This document shows positions 24,394 to 34,480 of a stretch of 64,000 nucleotides of DNA, piece after piece. This DNA comes from Epiperipatus broadwayi (lineage: Eukaryota > Onychophora > Udeonychophora > Euonychophora > Peripatidae): positions 9,044,093 through 9,108,092 of the forward strand of contig JAQFVV010000031.1 in NCBI GenBank assembly GCA_028023455.1, in the 5' to 3' direction. A model generated the notes under the pieces. The model did not search any database. It was not told where the DNA came from and saw only the letters and a list, made by a program, of their open reading frames with translations. The position numbers were made by a program, and so were the translations under genes. How positions within the stretch are numbered: the stretch's first letter is position 1; every line of letters starts with the position of its first letter.

Positions 24394-26163
24394 TATAACA
24401 GAATTACCTTTTTCGACCGTTTGTAAACGTTTAATTTTACACTTTTACGATCGAGACGACTGTCACATCAAGCAAAGAAGCAAATATAGACTCATTAATT
24501 AAGTCTATATTCCTGATCAAATACTGAGATTACCAATGGAATATTTCAGTATTATCTTTCTCGATCAGAAGCTTCTTTGGCTGCTGGATATTCATTCATA
24601 AGAATGTTTTATTTAAAATAATCCAGCGCTTGAAATATTTATAAAATTTGCGAGATTTAATCTTACTGCACTATATCGACATGTGTACTTTTACCAGAAT
24701 AAGTGTCTACTTATTATTTTATAACCCTATGTGTATATCATTATAATTAGTATGGTGAAGAAGGAAAGATGAGACGTAAAGAGATATTTATAAATAAATA
24801 TTGTTTAATATAATACATTCATAAACATTAAAATATAATACTTCAACATAAAACAAGCAATCATTTAAAATAACACAAATTATATTTAATTTAATTAACC
24901 CTTCACACTAATAATGATAATTCTTTGATACTAAACATTTATATGTAGATATTTTATAGTTCATAGTCTTTTCTTACGTATTCTTTGATACAGAAAACTA
25001 CTAATTATTTGGTTCATTCAGATTCACTTTTGCAATTGCATTTTTTAATTAATGTGGCCATTTATGAAAGTGTGTGCACATGTGTTATATTAAAGTTACT
25101 TTACCTAGGTTTTCTGGATGTTGACGAGGGAATTATTATCCATCCTGTGGATTACTCCACTTCTTTTGTAGAGATGGAATTCTTGGGATCCGGCTGGATT
25201 CTTTCTTGCAGCTTACTTAGATCGTATTCTTGAGGTTTCCAGGACAGGGATGGTGAACCATCAGGCAGGCGCTATCTCTACTATTACTTCATGGGAAGAT
25301 GACTTTACACCCAAGGCGAGTGTGGATTAACTGGCATCTGTTTGTGGCCTCCTTAGCCCTGCATTATCGATGTTTCAACTTGGTACATTTTTGTTCACAG
25401 CTCTCAAACTCTGTCAGCTCAGCAGACTCAAGAACAACTAAAACATGGCTACTTCTTTTCCCAACTTGTTAATTGTCCCACAATCCTTTCCTTATCTTTT
25501 TGATTGTTTTCAGAATGTCATTAATTACATTTCACACATTTATTTTACTTTCATTAAATACATAAAATTTTCTTCTTGTTTTTTATTTATTTATTTTATT
25601 TTATTTTATTTACTTCCATTTCTTTTTTAATAAATAATTTTCTTATTTACACACTCTTTATTTTACAGACCTATACATATATATTTCATGCATTCACATG
25701 TGTATTTTGAAGAGATGATCTTTATCTTTTTTTTTTATAAATCTATTTATTTTTATTTATAATTGCTAATTTTATGATTGCTAATTCTACAATCATTAAC
25801 CCTTTTTATTTACTTTTCCCTTTAAGATTTAATCATCAACTTCGATGATCTTATTTTACTATTCCTTAAACTTTACTAATTTTAAATTTAAAAAAGTTAA
25901 CATTGGAAGGTGGAAGATAAGGATCTTGGTTGCTTACCTTCATTCACTTTCTTTAATTACCATAATTGATTTTTTTAATTACTTGCATTCCTCAGCTACC
26001 ATTTTGATTTTTTAATTAAAACTTAACTTAAAATAAATTTATTTTATTTTTCTAACTTTATTATCCAATTTCTATAACTTAGTTTACATAAAAACTCACA
26101 TTTAATATTATGCTATATATTAAATGTACACATGTGTGATCGCAGTATGTGTGATCATCACAT
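24394..26163 (-). repeat. Long terminal repeat (3' LTR in element orientation), 1.77 kb
   Basis: The first 140 bases (tataacagaattacc onward) and the last 41 bases (aaatgtacac to gatcatcaca) match the 179-bp right-hand LTR at 29759-29937. Between them (about 24534-26118) lies 1.6 kb that is absent from the other LTR. The terminal dinucleotide TG has become TA at the left edge (24394-24395); the right edge ends in CA. The junction of the missing part is flanked on both sides by atta, which fits a microhomology deletion in the other copy. The part near 25130-25440 is GC-richer and holds no recognised gene. Confidence 0.75.
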
Positions 26164-26419
26164 TACACTGCACCCTAATTTTTAAGAATTAAAATATAAT
26201 GAACTTTCATGTGAAGCCATTTTAATTCTTAATATTTAACTTCTTTGGTGAGATAGTCATGGAGAGACAACTAGGCAAAAGCTATATGTATTCAATCCAA
26301 TCGATCTGCGCTAATCAAACCACTTTAATCCCTGCAGAAGACTTTAACACACACCGACATTTCTACTGTTTGTTCAACTTAATAAAACACGGACCTCTTC
26401 ATTTTTTATATTTTTTCTC

Positions 26420-26752
26420 AGCGGGATTCTTAATAAAATGGGAAAAAATTTTATCCCTCAAAGATAATGCGCCCAGGATTCTTACTGATGCTACATTATT
26501 AATAAAAACACTTCTTAATTCTTTAAATTCTTGATTTACTCATTCATTTTGAGTTTGTATTAAACTGGGAGCTTCTGTCCCACACAGATAATGAGCCCAG
26601 GATTCTTACTGATGCTACATTATTAATAAAACAAATTCTTAATTCTTTAACTTCTGGATGTACTCATTTATATTGAGTTTGTAATAAATTGGGAACTTCT
26701 GTCCCACACAGATAATGAGCCCAGGATTCTTACTGATGCTTCATTATTTTAA
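26420..26752. repeat. 124-bp tandem repeat inside the LTR element
   Basis: gataatg(a/c)gcccaggattc begins at 26463, 26587 and 26711, giving a period of 124 bp and about 2.5 copies with few changes. It sits where pol would be expected, close to the inner edge of the 3' LTR. No coding potential is evident. Confidence 0.9.
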
Positions 26753-27457
26753 AACTTAACGCAGATACTCACCTGCACATTTACATCATATGCAGAGATG
26801 GCTTAACCAAGCTCAGATGCGATCCATACATAATCCCTATACACACACACAAATGCCTCAATCCAGAATCTCAACCATATATCATTGACACTTAACACTT
26901 AACTTTACTACTATTATTTATTTTATTTTATTTTATTATGTATTACTTATCCATCTAATAAGCTTGGATGTTTGTTGTTCCATCCTATATCTTTTTTTTT
27001 TCATTTATTTATTATTTCTAGCTGCATTTGCAGACTTACAGATTATACATTAAAATTTAAATTCTTTTGGCTATCATAATGGCATCTTATGAGAAGGGTT
27101 TTATTATACTAATGGTTGACATAGTTACTACATTTTAATCATCATTTCTCTTTTCTCTATTTTTTTTTCATGTGCAGCTGTGTTTGACAATCTTACACTA
27201 GGAGTTTGTCATTATAAATTACAAATTAGTTTGTTTTACATTACTTCCTTTTGTTTTTTCATACTTTGCATTTAAAATTTTATCATTTAAAATCTCATTA
27301 TTATTTCATCCTCTCTTCCCAGTACATTTCTTTTATTTACATTGATTTTTTATTTTTATTTTTACAATTTATAAGTCGTTCTCCATTCTCGAAATCCAGG
27401 GCCGTTAATATTCGGTCAAGTTGACATATCCGTCGTGTTAGATTTTTTTTTTTAAAA

Positions 27458-27754
27458 TTAGTTTTTATCTGGAGGTTCTTTGTTACTCCTTTTGTTTGAC
27501 ATATATCCACTGGTGCTGGGCAATGGACTGTTATCCCTATGTCTACTAAAATCTCTGTGTCCTTTCGGATAGTTCCCATCTGAATATCTCTCCCTCAGTC
27601 TGGACCCTTTATTTCTATCGTAAAATCTATCCTTGCTTTCCCAGTAGCTTTGTTTATGGTTAGATTGCCCCTCATCTATCACCAGATCTTTAATCAGTTT
27701 CTTGAATTCTCTATCATCAAACTTATTGTTAGGCCTTGGTGCTGTCGAATGCAT
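27458..27754 (-). CDS. Basic C-terminal extension of gag in the +1 frame
   Basis: This 98-codon open frame overlaps the end of the main gag frame by 26 nt and lies in the +1 frame relative to it. It starts MHSTAPRPNNKF and is rich in Arg, Lys, Asp and Tyr (for example YPKGHRDFSRHRD). A basic tail after the capsid is typical of the nucleic-acid-binding end of Gag proteins that lack a CCHC knuckle; no Cys/His knuckle is present here. The main frame stops with GCC TAA inside the overlap. Fusion to gag would need either a programmed +1 shift or a repair of an accidental 1-base indel; the sequence cannot decide. A third frame at 27337-27579 overlaps it and is probably a shadow. Confidence 0.5.
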   Translation of the reverse strand: MHSTAPRPNNKFDDREFKKLIKDLVIDEGQSNHKQSYWESKDRFYDRNKGSRLRERYSDGNYPKGHRDFSRHRDNSPLPSTSGYMSNKRSNKEPPDKN

Positions 27755-28967
27755 TAAGCAGTTCGGCTACTTGTTTGACCGTTTGTCTCTCAGTGCCAAT
27801 AAGCATCTGCTCCACATTGTGGGGAAAATTATGTCTGATGATTCTAATAATTTGTTTCTCTGACAGAGGGTTGTCTGTCAGTGCATGTAGTTTTGCCACC
27901 TGTTGATGAAAGAATGGAGAGAATGGCTCTCCTGGTCTCCATTTATTTTGTGAGATCTCATGCCGCAGATTTTCTTGGAGTTCTTCGCTCCAGTAGCTGG
28001 CGAGCAAAGCTGCCTTATATCCGATAAACATTGTTGGTTTTATGAACGAGTCCCACCATGCTTGTGAAGCACTCTGCAAATGGCTGCATGCAATGGCCAC
28101 CATGGCATCTTTGTCTAGTTTATTCAACATAAAATACCTTTCCAAACTATTAAGGTGCTCCATGGGACTCTCCCCTAGATGACCATAGAAAACCCGTATT
28201 TTCAAAAATTGATTTATTGTAGCCAAGTCGTTACTGATAAGAGTACAGTTATTTGCCAGCATGCACTCATTGGTGCTTTTCTTCTTATTATTATTTTTTT
28301 CTTTCAACTCTAGATTTTCTAATTCACTATCCCTTTCCTCTACTTTTGACCCTATTTTCTCTATTGCTACCGCTAACTGATTGACATCAAATCGTAGATT
28401 CTCTATAACTTTCTCGTTTTCATCATGAATCAATTCAAATTTCTTCCCTTGCTCTAATTTAAAACCCTCTATTTCCTGGCATACTACTTCTAGTTTATCT
28501 TCCACATCAGTCACCTTTTCACTTATTTCCTCTCTGATCTCTTGCGCTGCACTATCCCACTTTTCCATAATTCGTTGCTCGAATTTTTTGCATAACTCAG
28601 CTTGGCTATCCAATCTTTTATTTGTGGCCGCCAATTGACAAGTGGTTTGCCTATAATTATCATTTAACTCTTCAAATTTCTGATTGAAGCTTTTAGTTAA
28701 TTGTTCATGGAACTCTTCCAGCCTTTCTTTGTTCGCTTCATCCCTCACTTCTATTTCTCTGGCAAATTGTCGCTGGTTTTCCATTATATCTTTCAACATA
28801 CTCATCACGTCATGGTATTCTGCACTATATCTTTTTTTGTATTCGTTATTATCTTCCATTTTCCTATCATTACTAAAATCTTCATTTTGTTCAGTTTGTT
28901 TTCCACTACTAAGACTCCCCTCTCCGTCACTTTGGGCATCCATTTTTGTTTTCACTCTCATGTGCAT
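27729..28967 (-). CDS. Gag protein of an LTR retrotransposon, intact 412-codon frame
   Basis: The frame starts MHMRVKTKMDAQSDGEGS and could equally start at the Met at residue 9. Residues about 40-225 are a long, highly charged Glu/Lys-rich stretch with heptad-like Leu/Ile spacing, predicted to form coiled coil. Residues about 250-412 are capsid-like, with FYGHLGESPMEHLNSLERY, then ACSHLQSASQAWWDSF and WRPGEPFSPFFHQQVAKL, matching the retrotransposon gag pattern in which A.WW or A..W follows a hydrophobic helix. It would assemble particles in the cytoplasm around element RNA. No zinc knuckle follows; a basic tail lies in the +1 frame. It is by far the longest undisturbed frame in the left 60 kb. 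The plus-strand frames at 28684-28994 are its antisense shadows. Confidence 0.85.
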   Translation of the reverse strand: MHMRVKTKMDAQSDGEGSLSSGKQTEQNEDFSNDRKMEDNNEYKKRYSAEYHDVMSMLKDIMENQRQFAREIEVRDEANKERLEEFHEQLTKSFNQKFEELNDNYRQTTCQLAATNKRLDSQAELCKKFEQRIMEKWDSAAQEIREEISEKVTDVEDKLEVVCQEIEGFKLEQGKKFELIHDENEKVIENLRFDVNQLAVAIEKIGSKVEERDSELENLELKEKNNNKKKSTNECMLANNCTLISNDLATINQFLKIRVFYGHLGESPMEHLNSLERYFMLNKLDKDAMVAIACSHLQSASQAWWDSFIKPTMFIGYKAALLASYWSEELQENLRHEISQNKWRPGEPFSPFFHQQVAKLHALTDNPLSEKQIIRIIRHNFPHNVEQMLIGTERQTVKQVAELLNAFDSTKA

Positions 28968-29739
28968 GAATCTACTTTTAAGTTTATGAATTAATCTTTA
29001 ATTATATTTCCACTATATTGATTCTCTTTTGTTCTTGACCCTTTTATTTTTATTTGCTAATTTAATTCTTTCTATTATGATTGACATTTGGTACGCCAGT
29101 TTATCCCAACCACACCTGCTCAGATTCTTTGCCTACCTGCCTTAGATTCGTTTCCTCCCCTGATCTGTCTATTTTCCCGACTATTACTCTCGACTCTACT
29201 ATGTATATATTTATCGATAAGTTTATTTTTATCTCACTATGACTATTTGAAATAAGACACATATATAACTTATTTTGATTTCCCTGATATACTTTATTTT
29301 ACTATTTTTATGACTTATTAATCAAAAATTTTTTATGTGAAACTCTATTTCCCATTTATATTAGATTTCGATATATTTATTTCTTTTCTTTTTTTTTTTT
29401 TTTGATCGCAATTACGTAAAGATAACATATATATTCGGTCATGATATAAGACACGCATATAATTTCTAAATACTTTTTTTTTCTTTTCCTTCTATAACAG
29501 TAAATATAAAAACTTTCAATAGATTTTCACACAGTTAATTTATCCCCCTTCCCTTCTCTTTTCTTCTACTACACATGTGACTTTGAAACATATATAACGA
29601 ACTATAAAGCAAAGAAAAAACTCTCCCTTTCATCCTCGCTTCTCACCAAGTTAATTTTTTGGAATTAATTTGTATATGAATAATTTTTTTCAACAAAATT
29701 CTATCCTACATGTGACTAATAATTGTACAGCAAATATAT

Positions 29740-29758
29740 CCCGGACTGGCCCCCAAAA
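29740..29758 (-). promoter_or_regulatory. Putative primer-binding site next to the 5' LTR
   Basis: Immediately inside the right-hand LTR the minus strand reads TTTTGGGGGCCAGTCCGGGA. A TGG-rich start directly after the LTR is the expected place for tRNA priming of first-strand synthesis. I cannot name the tRNA. Confidence 0.45.
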
Positions 29759-29937
29759 TGTAACAGAATTACCTTTTCGACCATTTGTAAACGTTTAATT
29801 TTACACTTTTACGATCGAGACGACTGTCACGTCAAGCAAAGAAGCAGATATAGACTCATTAATTAAGTCTATATTCCTGATCGAATACTGAGATTAAATG
29901 TACACATTTGTGATCGCAGGATGTGTGATCATCACAA
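29759..29937 (-). repeat. Long terminal repeat (5' LTR in element orientation), 179 bp
   Basis: It starts tgtaacagaattacc and ends gatcatcaca on the plus strand, so it has TG...CA ends. It matches both outer parts of the 24394-26163 LTR but lacks its 1.6-kb centre. The join in this copy reads gagattaaatgtac, with a single atta where the long copy has one on each side. It is flanked on the right by atatataaa. Confidence 0.85.
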
Positions 29938-31430
29938 TATATAAATTATGGTATATAAATACTAAGTTACTTGACCTTTTTAATCATGACAAAGGTGATT
30001 TCATGTTGAAAATGGGTTTATAATGAAAAACAGCAATCCAAACATTTTATATTTGGAGTTAGTTGATTGCAGAATAATTTTAAATACGAAATGCGCTTTC
30101 AAATAAGAAATTTTTTATGATTATGTATTATATTGTGCTTGTTTGTGAATAAGAAAAAAAATAATTTACTTTTCCATGTAAAATCAATATCTTTGCATTA
30201 TCCTTATTTGTTAAAAAACCATCAAGTTTTAACACATAATTATATTTACTATCACATAAGTTTTGGGTGATAATATTAATAGGAATCAAATGTATACCCA
30301 TATCATATGTGAACCAAGCTTAACTTCATATAGCAACAAATAAAGTAACATAAAGTATAATTATTTCAACTAATTTTAACATCCTTATGAGTAAATAACA
30401 ATTAGACATGTTAATGACTTTAATTTTTCATATGCTCACAAATATCTCATCGAAATGAATATAGATCTTCAATGGTTTTTTTTTTTGTTTTATCAATCCA
30501 CTCTTCATCTCAATTTACCATATTACATTATCTATCAGTGCACAAAATTAAATCAATCACTCTCATTAGGAATGCATTTTGTAACAGCCTTTACTCTTCA
30601 TATGAATAAGAAATCTAAAATGCATCAATCTTCTTGCTCTTATTGACGTGGCAAACAATCTTTGAATTGTCAATAAATATATTCAAGTTTTATAAAAATA
30701 TATTGAAAAAGATTATTGCTAAAGAATTTAATATTGGATTCAGATCAAATAGAATTGATAAATAATAATGAGGATAGAATACATCAGACTAATATGCATC
30801 AAATTGTATATCCCATTGTAAGAGATCTGCTTATTCTATTATTTACTTCAAGGAACTAAAGCTGGTTTGCTTACACATTTGAGGCAACATATTTATCAAT
30901 ATAAAAAAAATTGAAATTTAATTTCCAACTTAATTATTTTTTTTTTTAATCATGAGAAAATTTTTGAATTTGGATATGATGATTGTTTTTAATGTAGCTT
31001 AAGAACCTCATAAAAGAAAACTATATGATATTAATTATATTAAGTACAATAATGATAATTATATATATATATAAACCTAAAAAAACTATATATTAATTAT
31101 GTATAAACCTCATTAATTAATAATTGGTCAGTTAAAAATAGAGAAAAATTATATAATAAATGTATTTTATAATGTGTGTATGTTGTAAACTATATTACAT
31201 AATTGTTATATGTTGTATAATTAATATAATTTACTTCTGTTACATTTGTAAGTATTTGAATTGTTTGATCATAGTTTTATTATTGGTATCTAATTCACTT
31301 TATATAAAAAAAATTATACATTCCACAATATATGTTATGTAAATTGAAGATTTAAAATAGATTACAATTACATTAAAGAGAGCAGAAAATATTTGCTGAA
31401 AAATACTTATGTACTACTGCAAATTGATAT
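29938..31430. other. AT-rich DNA, no gene seen
   Basis: No recognised domain or repeat. Short open frames (for example at 30455-30646 and 31160-31342) are Tyr/Ile/Cys-rich low-complexity readings. Confidence 0.45.
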
Positions 31431-32530
31431 TTTATCTTTCTGTGTGATGTTATGCACTGTGACTTCTTAAATAGAGTTAGGAATCTCTCAGCAACTATGC
31501 ACAGAGAAACCTGATAGCCACTTTACCTTCCATTCCCCACTCTAAGTTTTCTTATATTCTGCTCCATCCCATTTCCACAACATAATATTTGTTAAGTCTA
31601 TGGCCATTATATCTAAATCCCCCTTATCTTTTCCCAAACTCAGCATAAAACCAATAATCCACCTTTTGTGTACTCACTTTTTTCATATTTATTCTTCCAT
31701 AACTTCATTATTTCTACCCTTTTTCTTTTCATACATTTACAATCAATTAACAAATGCCCAATATTTTCTATTCCTTTCTTACCCAATTTACAGACTAAAT
31801 CACCCATATTTTCCATTTATATGTATATTCTCTTATTGCTAAAAATCCCATTTCAGCCTTAAATAATAAACTACTTTCCTTACTATTATCATACATTAAC
31901 TTGCACATAATGTTCTGTTTACTTCTGTATATATTTAAACTCTTTTTACACTCCATACTAGATCTCCATCTCTCTAACTTCCTATTCTTTATTAATGAAT
32001 CTATTCTTTTATATCATTCCTTGCCACTATAACACTCAACAATCCTTCTAACACATTCATCCTACCTTTTGTACAAATATACTGATATAAAATCTTTATC
32101 CAAATATTTTGCATACCACATTACCTTTCTCACCCATCTTGTTACCTGCCCTTTATTTGTAACCCAATTAAATACTATTTTGGCTATTCTTTTATTATTC
32201 ATAAACTTCAATCTACCAAACATTTTCATTTTACTTTTTGCATCTCTCATATAAAAAATTGATCATCCCATTTCTTTTTGAATTGCCTTCCTTGCTGTCC
32301 ATACATCTGCATCCAATGCATGTCTTCCTACATCCCTTTGTACCTTTTATAAGTAATCTAATACCCCTTTACTAACACATAATGCATCATTACCACATAT
32401 TAAGCCTGCTACTGCAACTCTCTTCCATATAATTCTCACTACATCATATTTATTATATGAAAACACTGTTAATTTCTATAGTTGGTTGACATTTACATAG
32501 CCCAGTGGTGGATCTAGGTACTTCCATTTC
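31430..32530 (-). pseudogene. Degenerate LINE ORF2, region after the RT domain
   Basis: The minus strand reads, with a few stops, KLTVFSYNKYDVVRIIWKR, then VAVAGLICGNDALCVSKGV, an RDVGRHALDA...WTARKAIQKEMG segment, and RDAKSKMKMFGRLKFMNNKR (open at 32062-32250). This succession (VRxIWKR, AGL, a QR.VGR.AL segment, AI.GDMGW, R.AK.KM...RL..M...R.A) is typical of the C-terminal part of some invertebrate LINE ORF2 proteins downstream of RT. Further pieces (CVRRIVEC and similar) follow to about 31440. RT itself is missing: a TA microsatellite begins at 32565. It is a 5'-truncated dead copy. The clade is uncertain. Confidence 0.65.
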
Positions 32531-32563
32531 ATTTACATATATATAATTATCAATATTACATTA

Positions 32564-32564
<1 letters not shown>

Positions 32565-32630
<66 letters not shown>
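32565..32630. repeat. (TA)n microsatellite
   Basis: A TA run interrupted once by tcat. It abuts the 5'-truncated end of the LINE fragment. Confidence 0.95.
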
Positions 32631-32633
<3 letters not shown>

Positions 32634-33400
32634 GCCCTTATCTATAGGTCATAATAGGGTAGAATGGTCAATTGCTAAAAAATTTTAAATTTTAAGATAT
32701 GTTTGTATGATATATAAATAATAGTAGGATAATTAGATTTTATAGTACAATTTAAAGCTGAAAATACCTGGTATATAAAAGTGTAATGGATTATTTAAAA
32801 GGAACAGTTAAATAAAGATTAAAGATATCCTTGCTTATGGTTGTAAAAGCTGGCCATATAAAATAACACAGCTATAAATAGTTAAAAGTATATTAATAAT
32901 TCGAGTATAATATTTTAAAACTAATAAATTAAATAAATGCTATATGTAATATTATAATTATAATTAATATTCAAATTTAATCTAATATATTTTAAGATAA
33001 ACTTTAGGATGGTGAGAATTATATTTAGTTCTACAAGTTTAAATTATTTTCCAAATTTTTTATAAAATATATCAGTTTTGGTAATTTAGACCGAGCCGTA
33101 AATTAAAAATCATCTGATAAAGTTAGTAATCATGTGACTGTATATTATATACCTTCACACACACGCTTGTTAGAATAATAATAAAGTTTGTGAATTATGG
33201 AACTAAATGTAATTGCTGTCTATCGTTGAAATAAAAGTTGAAATATTAAATGTTATTTTAATAATTGTTTTAAAATTTAAATGATTTTGATTAAACTGTA
33301 ATTGAGTTTAAAAATACTATTCTAAGTAATATTTCAAATCATTACATCATAAATGTCTTATTTGAAAAATCTAGTCTGTTATAAAACTAAAATGTGTAAA
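32631..33400. other. AT-rich DNA, nothing recognised
   Basis: No open frame of note, no repeat match seen within the window. Confidence 0.45.
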
Positions 33401-33420
33401 TTTGTTCGCGCTAAAAAAGT

Positions 33421-33470
33421 CATTAACCAATCAACGGAGGTATTTTGGCAGACAAAATATAAGAATTAGA
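33421..33470 (+). promoter_or_regulatory. CCAAT- and TATA-like promoter signals
   Basis: ccaat at 33427-33431 is followed about 25 bases later by aaatataag (33455-33463), then a purine-rich leader. They precede the gag-like stretch starting near 33661 on the same strand, so they might be part of an LTR. The motifs are short and the region is AT-rich, so chance is quite possible. Confidence 0.25.
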
Positions 33471-33660
33471 GGAAGCGGGAGAAAGTAATGTGTAAGTGAA
33501 GGAGGAAGTAACATATTTTTTTAGCTGGATAAGACCGTAAGCTAGAAAAGTGATATAATTTTAAAATTTTGTATTTATTTTAAAAGTTTTTTTTTTTTAA
33601 CATATAATATTTTGACTGCCTTTACATGAAGGGCTAATTTTAAAAGTTTTCTTGCCAGTA

Positions 33661-34480
33661 ATTTTATTCAAGTTTAGCCAAAACCTTGCAGTAAAAATGG
33701 AAGTACTAAAGGAAAAAATACCTAAAAATATTGCTAAAGGAAAAATATTTGTAAAGTGCCTTGATACAGCTTTATTTATGCTCAACCAGAAACTTATTAT
33801 TGTAACTCAGAGAAATATAATTTGGACGCTATACGGAAAACTTAAAAAAGAAGTTATTGGCCATCAGGAAAAATTATGACGCACAAATTTATAAGGCTAC
33901 TCTAAAGTTTTTTTTTATTCTTCTCTATGGGAAAATTAAGATGCGAATATTATAAAGAAAAAATTATGTAAAAGTTATAATGAAGAAAGAATGTTTCTCT
34001 TTTTAAAGGAAACATTACAAAAATATAGTACCAGAATTTTAAAAGAAGGAAAAAAAGTTACAGAATAATAAGAGGAAAGAGCTATTGTGTTTTATGAAAA
34101 AGTAACAGAAAACTTTCTCTAAGAAGAATTGAAAAAATATTATAAAGTGTTCATTGGAGAAATGCTTGATTAAGAAAATATAATTTTAAATTACTTAATA
34201 AAATGGATCCAGGGAGACAGAAAAATTTACTGAATATTTAAATAAAAGTACCCAGAAGATGCATCATAAAAGTCGCACGGGAAAATATTAGCAGAAAATA
34301 TTAGAAGAGAATATGTAGACGTTTTCTTTACGGGATTAATTAATGTCATAATCAATAATTGTATTAAATATTATAAAAAACCAAGGATTGTCAATTATGA
34401 ATATTTATTAAACAGAGCAATAATTGTTTTACCTTAAATAGAACATTAAGTGACTGAAGAAGAAATAATAAACATTTTTT
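33661..34480 (+). pseudogene. Gag-like coding stretch broken by many in-frame TAA codons
   Basis: One plus-strand frame gives coherent, charged, helix-like protein across about 270 codons, including a 65-codon open part containing KIFVKCLDTALFMLNQKLII, a NEERMFLFLKETLQKYSTR stretch, and a 55-codon part with AENIRREYVDVFFTGLINV and KKPRIVNYEYLLNRAII. The last part resembles the capsid end of some retrotransposon gag proteins. The frame contains about ten TAA and two TGA codons but no TAG, while CAG and CAA glutamine codons remain. It is most simply a decayed element. I cannot name the family and the call is tentative. Upstream CCAAT/TATA-like signals and a possible LTR-like tail near 36300 might belong to it. 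Confidence 0.35.

Larger units (their letters stand above)
24394..29937 (-). mobile_element. Gag-only LTR retrotransposon with unequal LTRs
   Basis: The element is bounded by related LTRs (24394-26163 and 29759-29937) with TG...CA ends. It is flanked on both sides by atat, a possible 4-bp target duplication, although the site is inside TA-rich DNA. Next to the right-hand LTR the minus strand reads TTTTGGGGGCCAGTCCGGGA, a plausible primer-binding region 3' of the 5' LTR. The only coding content is gag (27458-28967). No protease, RT, RNase H or integrase motif was found between 27458 and 26164, where instead a 124-bp tandem repeat lies. The shared LTR parts differ at about 7 of 179 positions, several being CpG-to-TpG/CpA type. 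It is probably a non-autonomous element that relied on enzymes from a relative. Confidence 0.75.

Noticed and set aside
28684-28994. Plus-strand frames of about 100 codons
   Set aside because: Antisense to the gag coiled-coil region.
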